From NCBI RefSeq assembly GCF_002234675.1, contig NC_019877.2, positions 2,077,041 through 2,141,040 of the forward strand: a DNA stretch of 64,000 nucleotides. The letters are read 5' to 3'. Within the stretch, counting starts at the first letter, position 1. Each line of letters starts with the position of its first letter. The stretch is from Oryzias latipes. Taxonomy: Eukaryota; Chordata; Actinopteri; Beloniformes; Adrianichthyidae. The position numbers were made by a program, and so were the translations under genes. The notes under the pieces are model-generated. The model had not been told where the DNA came from. It saw only the letters and a list, made by a program, of their open reading frames with translations, and searched no databases. Positions 43,972 to 53,928 of the stretch are shown in pieces.

Positions 43972-46900
43972 TTAGCTAAAAGCCAGGTTAAAGAGATGGG
44001 TCTTGAGCCTTTTCTTAAAAGCATTAATGTTCTCTGCGGCTCTCAGGTCCTCTGGCAGACTGTTCCATAAACGGGGACCATAGTGCTGAAATGCAGCTTC
44101 TCCATAGGTTTTAGTTTTTACAGTTGGAATGGTTAACAGACCAGTGCCAGAGGATCTCAGGCTCCGCGAGGGTTCATACTTTACTAAAAGATCTGATAAA
44201 TAAGAAGGCGCAAGACCGTTAAGACATTTAAAAACTGTTAAAAGTATCTTAAAATCAATCCTGAAGCATATGGGGAGCCAATGCAGGGATTTCAAAATTG
44301 GGGTGATGTGAGCTCGCCTCCTGGTCTTTGTAAGAACTCGTGCAGCAGAGTTCTGGAGAAGCTGAAGGTTCCTAATGTTGGTTTTTGGAAGACCAGAAAG
44401 CAGGGCGTTACAGTAATCAATTTTACTCATGATAAAAGCATGCATTAGCATCTCCATATTAGCAAGAGAGAGCAGTAGGCGGACTCTAGCCAGATTTTTG
44501 AGATGATAAAAACCAGTTTTAACCACCTGTTTTATATGGGGGATAAAAGTTAGCTTAGAGTCGAAGATAACACCCAGGTTTCTGACTGTTTCTGAATGAC
44601 TTAATGAAAGTTCCTGTAGCTTCAGAAACTGTTTCTCCCTCTTGGCTTCAGGACCGATAACTAAAATTTCCGTTTTGTCCTGGTTGAGCTGCAGAAAACT
44701 ATTTGCCATCCATAATTTTACATCTAAAATACAGTTAAAAAGTGCTTCTATTGGTCTTGTGTCATCAGGAGACACAGCTATGTACAGCTGGGTATCATCA
44801 GCATAGCTATGAAAGCTGATGTTGTGGCTCCTGATGACATTCCCCAGAGGAAGCATGTAAATGTTAAAAAGCAAGGGGCCAAGGATGGAACCTTGAGGCA
44901 CACCACAATTAATTTCATGGACCCCAGAGAAGTGCGTGTCCATGCTTACCATAAAGTTTCTCTCCATGAGATAAGAATCGAACCACTTGAGAACAGTCCC
45001 TGAAAGGCCAAGTCTTTTAAGTCTGTTTACAAGGATCAGGTGATCAAAAGCTGCGCTTAGATCTAGTAGAACTAGTACTGAGATCTGACCTGAATCCAAG
45101 GCACATCTGACATCATTAACGATTTTTAACAAGGCTGTCTCTGTGCTGTGGTTCGTCCTAAAGCCAGACTGGTTTATCTCAAAAATGTTGTTTTGAGAGA
45201 GAAACTCATTCAGCTGAATAAAAACAAGTTTTTCTAAAACCTTACTTAAAAATGGCAAGTTGGACACAGGTCTGTAGTTATTAAAAATTGAAGGGTCTGA
45301 ATTAGTTTTCTTGAGTAATGGTTTAACCACTGCCGTTTTAAAGGCAGCAGGAAAAATACCCGTCTGTAGAGAGGAGTTCATGATATTTAAAATCTCACTC
45401 TCAAAAGACCCATAAAAGGATTTAAAAAGTGATGTAGGGATGGGATCTAAAAAACAAGTTGTTGGATTAACTTGGGAGAAAACTCGACCAAGTGTTGCAG
45501 CTTCAACCAGGTCAAAACTGTCCAGTGCTTCCTCAGGTAACATCAAGCCAACATAACCAATAGAGAGGCTTTTCTTTTCTTTTATGATGTTAGATCTGAC
45601 AGAATCGATCTTGCTCCTGAAGTGGTCTGCAAAGTCTTCACACAATGAGGCGGAGGCTGGCATTGTGTTTTTGTTTGCATTTGAGTTGATCAGGGACTCA
45701 ATTGTGGTGAAAAGGACTCTGGGGTTATTTTTATTTACAGAAATGATGTTAGCAAAATATGAATTTCTGGTCTGTTTTACGGATTGATTATATAGTTTTA
45801 GTTGGTTTTGGTATAATTGATAGTTTATTTCAAGTTTGTGTTTTCTCCAAAGTCTTTCGGCAGATCTACAACGTCTCTTCAATTGTTTAATTTCTTCAGT
45901 TCTCCAAGGGGGTGTGGCTTTGGTTCTTATCTTTTTAGACGTTAGTGGAGCTACTGAGTCGAGACTGGATTTTAATTTACTGTTAAAACTGTCAACAAGT
46001 AGATCACAGGGGGCCGGCAAGACAAGCGGAGAGTAGGAGCGAACAGATGTAATAAACTTTTCGACCACTTCAGGAGTCAAGTAGCGTTTCTTCACCGTTC
46101 TCACAGAGGTCTCTTGCTTTATAAAACCAGTGATGTTAAAAAGCACACAGTAATGGTCAGATACAGCCAGATCCACAACAGCGGACACACTGGTAGGTAA
46201 ACCATGACTGATGACGAGGTCAAGAGTGTGCCCCCTGTTGTGAGTCGGCTGCATGACGTGTTGTTTAAAATCAAGAGAGGAGAGCAAGTCCAAGAACTGA
46301 GTAGTGCAATAGTCCGACTTCCCGTCTATATGCAAGTTAAAATCACCTGTTATTAAAATCATGTTAAAAGAAGTGTGGACAGATGCTAAAAACTCAGAAA
46401 ACTCCTCAATAAAAACAGAGCTTGCTTTGGGTGGTCTGTATACTGTGATGCATAAAACTGGAGGGCTGTTAAAAACAAAGGCGTGATGTTCAAAGCTGGG
46501 GTACTCATCTAATGTAATCCGCTTTACTGCAAAGGAGTTGGACATAATAGATGCAGTACCCCCACCCTTTTTGCCCTCCCTGGTTGAAAAAACAAAGCTA
46601 AAATTGGGTGGAGAGGCCTCTGTGAGAACAGTAGATGCATCCGTGCTCAGCCATGTTTCAGTTAAAAAGAGTCCATCAATTTTATAATCATGGATAAAAT
46701 CATTTATGATAAATGTTTTGTTGGACAAAGATCGAATATTAAAAAGTGCCAAGTTAAGAGAGGGGGGTGGAGTGGTTGTGGAAGCTGCTTCCTCAGGTTT
46801 TGGTGCTTCCTTTAGTGGACGAAGCCAGTTAGCGTTTGCTTTTCTCCCAGCGCTTCCCCTCATGGAAGACCTGTCTGTAATAATGGTCTTAATGGGATAG

Positions 46901-46980
46901 ACTGGGGGGGCTGCAGGTCGTGGCAAGGAAGCACTGTCAATCGAAGCAGTTTTTTGGGGAATGTGGGGGGGTGATACCAC
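43972..46980 (-). CDS. LINE ORF2: AP endonuclease and reverse transcriptase
   Basis: 1002 codons without a stop. The N-terminal apurinic-type endonuclease shows ALFNIRSLSNK, DGLFLTETWL, ITGDFNLHID and VSDHYCVLF. The reverse transcriptase shows FNNYRPVSNLPFLSKVLEK, the LLDLSAAFD motif A, CGVPQGSILGPLLFNIYM and the catalytic SYADDTQLYI. The C-terminal thumb region ends ALRTHLFNLAFS-like (exact end KTHLFNLAFS). Right after AFD about three residues usual in L2-type enzymes (TVD/TIN-like) seem to be missing, which may weaken the enzyme. Otherwise it could encode a complete protein for target-primed reverse transcription. Confidence 0.92.
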   Translation of the reverse strand: MVSPPHIPQKTASIDSASLPRPAAPPVYPIKTIITDRSSMRGSAGRKANANWLRPLKEAPKPEEAASTTTPPPSLNLALFNIRSLSNKTFIINDFIHDYKIDGLFLTETWLSTDASTVLTEASPPNFSFVFSTREGKKGGGTASIMSNSFAVKRITLDEYPSFEHHAFVFNSPPVLCITVYRPPKASSVFIEEFSEFLASVHTSFNMILITGDFNLHIDGKSDYCTTQFLDLLSSLDFKQHVMQPTHNRGHTLDLVISHGLPTSVSAVVDLAVSDHYCVLFNITGFIKQETSVRTVKKRYLTPEVVEKFITSVRSYSPLVLPAPCDLLVDSFNSKLKSSLDSVAPLTSKKIRTKATPPWRTEEIKQLKRRCRSAERLWRKHKLEINYQLYQNQLKLYNQSVKQTRNSYFANIISVNKNNPRVLFTTIESLINSNANKNTMPASASLCEDFADHFRSKIDSVRSNIIKEKKSLSIGYVGLMLPEEALDSFDLVEAATLGRVFSQVNPTTCFLDPIPTSLFKSFYGSFESEILNIMNSSLQTGIFPAAFKTAVVKPLLKKTNSDPSIFNNYRPVSNLPFLSKVLEKLVFIQLNEFLSQNNIFEINQSGFRTNHSTETALLKIVNDVRCALDSGQISVLVLLDLSAAFDHLILVNRLKRLGLSGTVLKWFDSYLMERNFMVSMDTHFSGVHEINCGVPQGSILGPLLFNIYMLPLGNVIRSHNISFHSYADDTQLYIAVSPDDTRPIEALFNCILDVKLWMANSFLQLNQDKTEILVIGPEAKREKQFLKLQELSLSHSETVRNLGVIFDSKLTFIPHIKQVVKTGFYHLKNLARVRLLLSLANMEMLMHAFIMSKIDYCNALLSGLPKTNIRNLQLLQNSAARVLTKTRRRAHITPILKSLHWLPICFRIDFKILLTVFKCLNGLAPSYLSDLLVKYEPSRSLRSSGTGLLTIPTVKTKTYGEAAFQHYGPRLWNSLPEDLRAAENINAFKKRLKTHLFNLAFS

Positions 46981-46986
46981 ATCCAG

Positions 46987-47881
46987 TCAGTCACTTCCAC
47001 AGACCGATGTCTGCACGGATGAGGAGGAGATCTGGACTGGTGTGGGCATGATGGGGGCCGGTGATGTCTGGACTGAGTGTCTGATGTTGGCAGCTAAAAC
47101 ATTGCTGCCCAGTGGACTGGGGTGAATCCCGTTAGTTTTATAGAATGAAGTTCTGTTCCAGAAAAGATTAAAATTGTCAATAAAAACAAATCTGTTCCTA
47201 CTGGAAGCAGAGTGGAGCCAGGTGCTCAGACTCAGCAGCCTGCTGAAGCGGCCCTGGCCGCGGGAGAGGGAGGGGTCCCGAGATAAAAACAGTCAATGGA
47301 CAAGAGTTTAAAAAATTAAAAAGTCTGATGAACGCCTTTTTAGTCGTTTCAGACTCTTGATAAGATGTGTCATTAAAACCGACATGTAAAATCAGCCTCC
47401 TGACTGTCGAAGGGAAAGATCGCAGCAGGTCTGGAAGTTTCTCCAGAATATCCAGAACTGTGGCTCCTGGAAAGCAGTGTGTGACCGCGTTAAAGAAGCG
47501 GACCTTCCGTACTATGGAGTCCCCGATTATCGCCGTTGTCGGGGTGAACAGTGGAGGAGGAGACACGGGCGCAGGTGCAGAGCCGACAGGTACCTGCGTG
47601 ACGACAGCGGCAGCGGCGGCCTCACCTTGCGGCCGGTGGTTCATCTGCGGCGGCGAGGTCCGAGCCTTGCTGGAATGGAAGCGGACGGCTTCCTTCAGGA
47701 TCCGACGGCGGGAGGAAGAAGCTGGAGCCCGCGAGGACGCGGGGAGATCCAGACGCTCGTCTGATCCTGATGGGGCTTTAGCGGTGATCCCCGAGGCCCG
47801 GTCCGGGTTGCTGCATACCGCGATGCGTCCGTCCTCCTCCGGGATCACAGTGGCGTCTCTCCGTAGAGCAGGGAAATCCAT
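46987..47881 (-). pseudogene. LINE ORF1 with SGNH/GDSL esterase domain, frameshifted
   Basis: Starts at ATG 47881 in a strong Kozak context (CCACCATGG). After about 110 Ser/Pro-rich residues comes the esterase block I motif IIGDSIVRKV and later HVGFND, the esterase type of ORF1 known in CR1/L2 LINEs. The frame ends early at 47198. Protein-like coding continues in the next frame from about 47270 to TGA at 46987-46989, seven bases before the ORF2 start, so one indel near 47260-47275 has broken it. The GDS serine is kept. Confidence 0.82.
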
Positions 47882-47921
47882 GGTGGAGCCCAGGTCTGGT
47901 GGAGTCTGTGCCGCTGTGATC

Positions 47922-49306
47922 AGAGAGCGGTTTTACTGGCCAAGAATGTTCCAGGATGTAAAAACATGGTGCGAGCAATGCGAAAGATGCTGCCTCAGGA
48001 AACACCAACTGCAGGTCTCAGAGCTCCTCTGGTCAGTATTCACAGTAGCGCACCCATGGAGCTTGTGTGTGTGGACTTTTTGACCCTGGAAAAGTCTAAA
48101 GGTGGAATAGAGAATGTACTTATTGTAACAGACCACTTTTCCCGATATGCACAGGCCTACCCCACTAAAGACCAAAAAGCTCGCACAGTGGCTAAAGTGC
48201 TCTGGAAAAACTTCTTTTGCAGATTTGGTTTCCCATCAAAATTACATGCAGACCAAGGTCGCAATTTTGAGAGTGCTATTGTGAGAGAGCTGTGCAAATG
48301 TGTCGGCATCACCAAAACACACACCACGCCTTACCATCCCCAGGGGAATGGAGTGACCGAGAGGTTCAACAGAACTCTGCTCAATATGCTTGGGACACTT
48401 GAGCCGCACCTGAAACCCCACTGGCATGAACATTTAGATGCCATGACACATGCTTATAACTGCACACGGCATGATTCCACAGGCTATAAACCTTACTTCC
48501 TGATGTTTGGGAGACACCCCAGGCTTCCAGTGGACCTTGTTTTTGGACTCTCTATCAGGGCTGAGGAATGTGGGTACAGTGACTATGTGCAGACCCTCTC
48601 TGACTGTCTTTCACAGGCCTACGCCCAGGCTAACAAAACATCTCAACATGCCAAAGGACAGCAGAAGAAGTACTATGACCGAACTGCAAAAAGCCACGCC
48701 TTCAGCCCAGGGGATCGAGTGCTGGTCAAGGTCTGTCATATAGAGGGGTGACAAAAGCTTGGGGACAAATGGGAGTGTCACCCGTACATTGTGGTGAAAA
48801 AACAGAAAGGCATCCCGGTCTATGTGGTGCGTCCAGAGAATGGAGGAGCAGAACGAGTTGTTCATAGAAACCTCCTTACTCAGTGCATGTTCCTCCCAGT
48901 GGAGCAGAATGAGGATTCTGTGGAGGAGCTGCTAGAGACTGACGTAACAACTGGAGACATAGGCACCGAGCCAGGTGTGATGGAGGACAGAGTGCTGGGG
49001 GATGTGGAGGACAATGTGGAAAGGGATGTGCAAGACTTGACAGATGGTGAGCATGAACACGACAACATGGTGGACTTCAGCGCAGAACTGATGAACGAGG
49101 CAACAGAGACAACAGCAGCTACAAGTGGGGGTCACACTTCTCAAGTTCCTGACTTTCCAAAAAGAAACCCACCTAGGAATAGGCGCCCCCCAAAGAAACT
49201 GTGCCTACTACACCAGGCCGCAGGGCCTTTGAAAGACCAAGAAAAGATAAACCGAGGCTGGGAGTTGTGGCAGAGAGTGAAAGCTAGGAGAGAAGCTCGG
49301 TCATAA
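47922..49306 (+). pseudogene. Gypsy integrase, part 2: CC half, DDE core and C-terminus with a stop
   Basis: Continues with RERFYWPRM, WCEQCERCC (zinc cysteines), then the rve core: first catalytic Asp in CVDFLTLE, second in HADQGRNF, Glu in GNGVTERFNRTLLNML. An in-frame TGA at 48749-48751 interrupts it, after which the same frame resumes (HPYIVVKKQKG, VHRNLL) and runs to TAA at 49304-49306. It would insert the cDNA, but the LINE in its zinc domain and the TGA make it inactive. The last 74 codons are duplicated in inverted orientation downstream. Confidence 0.85.
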
Positions 49307-49696
49307 TGATCCATTAGAAATAGTTAATTCATTTGGGTTCAAAATACACAAAATTTTAATGGGACACAATATGGTTTGTTCGGTGGGTGGTCTTTGAAGG
49401 GCTAGGGCAGGGGCATTTGTCTGATGTTTTGTGTATTTTGAACCCAAATGAATTAACTATTTCTAATGGATCATTATGACCGAGCTTCTCTCCTAGCTTT
49501 CACTCTCTGCCACAACTCCCAGCCTCGGTTTATCTTTTCTTGGTCTTTCAAAGGCCCTGCGGCCTGGTGTAGTAGGCACAGTTTCTTTGGGGGGCGCCTA
49601 TTCCTAGGTGGGTTTCTTTTTGGAAAGTCAGGAACTTGAGAAGTGTGACCCCCACTTGTAGCTGCTGTTGTCTCTGTTGCCTCGTTCATCAGTTCT
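49084..49696. repeat. Perfect 270-bp inverted repeat with 73-bp spacer
   Basis: The left arm 49084-49353 (end of pol and following non-coding DNA) is the exact reverse complement of 49427-49696. I compared the arms base by base and found no mismatch. The spacer is 49354-49426. The right arm abuts the 26-bp purine-rich stretch before the 3' LTR. Confidence 0.93.
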
Positions 49697-49722
49697 ACGC
49701 CATCAATTAAAGTCGGGGTGGA

Positions 49723-50076
49723 TGTAGGACAGGTGACTCCTGTGACCACAGGGTGGCAGCACTGTCGAGACTAGCCCTTGTGCTCAAATGAGTGGGCCAG
49801 ATGGGACACCGTAGTTCGGTTGGGGTTTTGCTGGGTTAGCGCCATTTTGTTTTCAGTTTCCTTGTGCATGTTCTGAAGCTGCCTGACTGCTGAGTGGATG
49901 TCAAGTTCTAATTAAAACAAAAGGAGTTTGTGGTTCAGTCACAATCCTGAATCCAGCATCCAGTGTCCTGTGGTTCTCTCTTCGTCACTCCACCACCATA
50001 CAACATCAATAAAAACACAACGCAGAGGGATGGCGTCGAGGGGCCGGAAGCAGACTTGCTGATGCTGAGGGTTACA
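49723..50076 (+). repeat. 3' LTR of the Gypsy-type element
   Basis: 354 bp, see the 5' LTR. It is preceded by AAGTCGGGGTGGA, a short candidate polypurine tract, and followed by TAGA. Confidence 0.92.
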
Positions 50077-50080
50077 TAGA

Positions 50081-50920
50081 TATTTATAGAAATCATTTGG
50101 CTGAAGACCAAACTATCCTTGAAGTTGTGAATTTTTTTTTAATTCTGTTCCATCGAACAGCTGGTTAAGGATAATAAGACCTTTAGTGGCCCATGTCCTC
50201 ACGCCAGGGTCCGGGGTTGAAGGCAGAAAAAAATCTATTTTACCAACAACTGGCATTGCTCTGGAAATTGACCCTGTGTCAAGTAACATTTTTTTAACTA
50301 CAGTCCATCTCTTTAGAAGATGTTTGATCCAATTATTTCCAATTCTAACTTAGTTGACAGATTTTAGGTTCAATATACGGAGGAGTAGACGACTGCATCC
50401 CTTTAGTTTCACCTTAGTCCAATTTAATCCATTTTACTATCTCGTCCTCCCTGATCCAGGCCACGATAGCCGTCAACTGAGCCGCCCAGTAGTTAAGTTC
50501 TAGATTTGGTAGAGACAGACCTCCTGTATTTTTTGATAAAAAATAATTTTTCAATTTAATTCTGAGTCTTTTTTGCTGCCATATAAATTGAGAAATCATT
50601 TTGTTCAACATGTTGAAAGTTTATACAGGAATGTTTACCGGAAGAGATTGAAACAAAAACAGAAGACGAGGAAACACATTCATCCTCACCGTTTTGACTC
50701 TGCCAAATAAGGACAAAGGTAAAATTTCCCAGCGGGTCAGGTCATTCTTTATCTGGTTTAGTAGTTTTCTTTATAGTTGGAGTCATAAAGTTGTTGGGGT
50801 GTCAGAATAACTCACAAATATTTGAAACCTTGTTTTGACTAATGGGAAGTTACCGCTTCATCAAGTTGGGTGGGCCACAGTCCAGATATCATCATTGCTT
50901 CAGATTTATTTTGGTTAATC
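50081..50920 (-). pseudogene. L1-like LINE ORF2 fragment, host of the Gypsy insertion
   Basis: On the minus strand, 50611-50414 reads MISQFIWQQKRLRIKLKNYF, then GGLSLPNLELNYWAAQL, which are conserved L1/Tx1 RT-C-terminal features. Nearer the gap NQNKSEAM matches the L1 KINWNKSE-type box. Several frameshifts and stops show decay. Past 50080 the frame meets the Gypsy LTR and appears to continue left of 39411 (YLQIRHLI). The 5' side is lost in the assembly gap. Confidence 0.7.
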
Positions 50921-51920
50921 NNNNNNNNNNNNNNNNNNNNNNNNNNNNNNNNNNNNNNNNNNNNNNNNNNNNNNNNNNNNNNNNNNNNNNNNNNNNNNNN
51001 NNNNNNNNNNNNNNNNNNNNNNNNNNNNNNNNNNNNNNNNNNNNNNNNNNNNNNNNNNNNNNNNNNNNNNNNNNNNNNNNNNNNNNNNNNNNNNNNNNNN
51101 NNNNNNNNNNNNNNNNNNNNNNNNNNNNNNNNNNNNNNNNNNNNNNNNNNNNNNNNNNNNNNNNNNNNNNNNNNNNNNNNNNNNNNNNNNNNNNNNNNNN
51201 NNNNNNNNNNNNNNNNNNNNNNNNNNNNNNNNNNNNNNNNNNNNNNNNNNNNNNNNNNNNNNNNNNNNNNNNNNNNNNNNNNNNNNNNNNNNNNNNNNNN
51301 NNNNNNNNNNNNNNNNNNNNNNNNNNNNNNNNNNNNNNNNNNNNNNNNNNNNNNNNNNNNNNNNNNNNNNNNNNNNNNNNNNNNNNNNNNNNNNNNNNNN
51401 NNNNNNNNNNNNNNNNNNNNNNNNNNNNNNNNNNNNNNNNNNNNNNNNNNNNNNNNNNNNNNNNNNNNNNNNNNNNNNNNNNNNNNNNNNNNNNNNNNNN
51501 NNNNNNNNNNNNNNNNNNNNNNNNNNNNNNNNNNNNNNNNNNNNNNNNNNNNNNNNNNNNNNNNNNNNNNNNNNNNNNNNNNNNNNNNNNNNNNNNNNNN
51601 NNNNNNNNNNNNNNNNNNNNNNNNNNNNNNNNNNNNNNNNNNNNNNNNNNNNNNNNNNNNNNNNNNNNNNNNNNNNNNNNNNNNNNNNNNNNNNNNNNNN
51701 NNNNNNNNNNNNNNNNNNNNNNNNNNNNNNNNNNNNNNNNNNNNNNNNNNNNNNNNNNNNNNNNNNNNNNNNNNNNNNNNNNNNNNNNNNNNNNNNNNNN
51801 NNNNNNNNNNNNNNNNNNNNNNNNNNNNNNNNNNNNNNNNNNNNNNNNNNNNNNNNNNNNNNNNNNNNNNNNNNNNNNNNNNNNNNNNNNNNNNNNNNNN
51901 NNNNNNNNNNNNNNNNNNNN
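50921..51920. other. Assembly gap, 1,000 N
   Basis: Exactly 1,000 undetermined bases, a conventional placeholder length, so the true size is unknown. L1-like sequence lies on the left and hAT-derived sequence on the right. Open frames spanning it are meaningless. Confidence 1.
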
Positions 51921-51989
51921 TGTAATCTGTTGCCTTAAGGGACAAAGACTTTTGCATATAGCATGAAAAAAATTCAAGCAATGATGATA

Positions 51990-52870
51990 ATTGCTATCAC
52001 TGTCCCTAAGGTTGAGAACAATAGAACTCATTCAATTTCCACTACAATGTCTAGATGAGTGTCAGCTATGTCTGATAACTTGGCCAATTAGCTGGACCGG
52101 GATCTTGCAAAGTGCAGGTGGTTAACGTCCAGTGTGATGAGTCTGTGGACGGCAACAGTACAGCATAGCTTTTGGTTTCCACAAGAGAAGAACTCCTGAC
52201 ACATCTGCCCTAACAGACAACTACAAGAGGAGTTGAAATGTATAACACAGGTGAAGGAGTTTTTGTGCAGAAAAAGGTACAATTAGAAAAGCTGGTAGCA
52301 GTGACTGCAGATGGGACTCCTGCTATGATCAATAGACAAACAGGTTTCATCACTCACTGTAAAGCTGACCCAGACTTTCCAAAATGTCTGCATTACTGCT
52401 GCGTCATTCACCAGCAGGCCTTATGTGCAGAAGTGATTGGCTCTTGACATATAATGACTCTTATTCTGAAAATTGTAAACAACCTCAGCTGCAAAGCAAA
52501 ACAGCACAGGATTTTTAAGGTGCTATTGGAGGAGATGTCTGTTGAATATGGTGAATATGAACATTGTGAATCTGAACTTGCATTCTTGACTGACATTACT
52601 GGAAAACTAAACCACTTGATTTGCGAGCTGCAAGACAATGGCAAAACTATTTTTTTTTTTTGACCAGCCTGCCTGAGCCAGTGTTTTTCTTGTGGGGATC
52701 TTTTCTGCCAGGGCTTGTCAGCTTGGTCAGTGGATGTTGCTGCAGTTGTCTCCCTTGCTGGGACAGCTGGAGTTAAACACAGCAGCTCACGGCTCTGAAG
52801 TGGACCCCGTTGCTGTCCCAGTCTGGATGGGCACTGTGGCGATGTTCCAATGGCCAGGCTGGCTCCTGGT
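51990..52870 (+). pseudogene. Decayed hAT-type (ZBED/FAM200-like) transposase
   Basis: Recognisable segments in shifting frames: MSDNLAN, VQCDESVDGNST, VTADGTPAMINRQTGF, HYCCVIHQQALCAE, ILKIVNNL, VLLEEM and LAFLTDITGKLNHLICELQD. The order matches the hAT-derived transposase/FAM200/ZBED5 protein family, but the segment between LLEEM and LAFLTDI (normally the TEVRWLSRG region) is missing. Stops interrupt at least three places. A second partial copy of its 3' part lies at 55727 onward. Confidence 0.75.
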
Positions 52871-53382
52871 ATAAAGAGATTCCCAAATACCATTTCCTAA
52901 CCGCAGAGCCAAGGATGTGTTTACATGTTTAGGTCAAAAATGTGATGGACAGCTTCATGTTGTCTAAACATGCCACCCTGTTATTAATCCAGTTGATATG
53001 GTTCTCCATCTGTGTCTAGGTGATAGAAAAGCATTTTTTTTTATATTTAGAGCTCTAAGCAAACAAACAGTTGTCTATATAAAAGAGCTTTTACAATTGT
53101 GCACTTTTAGCAGGTCTCTGAGTTCATGTGACCAATGTATGGTGGATTTTCACAGACCTTGTTTAAAACTGAAGGTGAGAGAGACTTAGAGAAATGGCTT
53201 CATTGTTCTGGAGTTCTTTGTTTCATCCACAGAAGAGTAGAATTGGTGATTGATTTTGAAAAGCTGCTGAAAAAAGTATATTTTTCAAATTGCAATTTCT
53301 AACTTGGGTTTTACATTTTGTGTTCCATTTTTTGTGCTTTAATTGGGAAGTAGTTGATTTGTAGTTTAATTTCATTGGATGT

Positions 53383-53806
53383 ATAGATGTCGTGTGGGGG
53401 GGAGGCTCGAGAGCAGGTAGGACCCAGGCGCAGAGACGGGAGGCAAACGGGTTCAGGGCAAGTGGGTTTATTTAACTAACAAAAAGCGCTGCAGAGCAGG
53501 ATGACAAAACTAAAAACAAAAACTTACTGTGGCTTGGCAAGGGACATGGACGCCAGACAAGAAGACGTGATCAACATGAGCAGAAGTTAATGGACCAGCA
53601 CAGGAGGAAGGCAGAGACAAGACTTATATACAGACAGGGCAGACAAGACACAGGTGAACACGATTAGGGCAGATGGGGACCAAAGGAAGTAAAACTCAAG
53701 AAACATGACAAGACAGGAAACCTTTCAAAATAAAAACAGAACCAAACAAGACAGAACAAGAACTAAAGCGAAAAAAAAGACAACAAACTGAAACCATGAC
53801 AATAGA
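53383..53806 (-). mobile_element. Solo LTR in tandem unit 1
   Basis: 414 bp (53388-53801) that on the minus strand starts TGTCATGG and ends CACGACA. It is flanked by ATAGA on both sides (53383-53387, 53802-53806). Unit 2 has the uninterrupted target at the same place. No internal region is left, so it arose by LTR-LTR recombination. Confidence 0.75.
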
Positions 53807-53928
53807 AAGGAAAAGAAGTTCAAACATTGATTATAAAAAAGGATATAAGAGATAAAAAAAAAGAAAAAGGAAAAGAAAAAAGATAAAATATTGATTTAAT
53901 TGCATTTTGAATGAATAAAAAACAATGA

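Larger units (their letters stand above)
43337..47922 (-). mobile_element. Nearly full-length CR1/L2-type LINE inserted in the Gypsy integrase
   Basis: The element runs 47917 (5') to 43342 (3') on the minus strand, 4.58 kb, flanked by GATCA (43337-43341, 47918-47922). The 3' end is a short GATTT tandem tail preceded by the AAGTGCT..TTTATAAATAAAGT block. It carries two ORFs: an esterase-type ORF1 (frameshifted) and an intact 1002-codon ORF2. The 5' UTR before the ORF1 start codon is only 36 nt. Clade placement (L2 or CR1 group) rests on ORF1 type, RT motif style and the microsatellite-like 3' tail. Confidence 0.88.
39411..50080 (+). mobile_element. Ty3/Gypsy-type LTR retrotransposon, RT-deleted and invaded by a LINE
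   Basis: The two LTRs (39415-39768, 49723-50076) are each 354 bp and start TGTAGG and end TTACA. I find two differences, both transitions. The TSD is TAGA (39411-39414, 50077-50080). Order: LTR, tRNA-His-type primer site, gag, CCHC knuckle, aspartic protease, then directly the N-terminal integrase segment. Reverse transcriptase and RNase H are absent. A LINE sits in the integrase zinc-binding region, and a 270-bp inverted duplication precedes the 3' LTR. The copy also has a gag frameshift and a stop in integrase, so it is non-autonomous. It inserted into a minus-strand L1 fragment. Confidence 0.9.

Noticed and set aside
45584-46036. Plus-strand frames inside the LINE
   Set aside because: They are shadows of the intact minus-strand ORF2.
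50839-52031. Frames of 350-380 codons across the gap
   Set aside because: They consist of undetermined bases.
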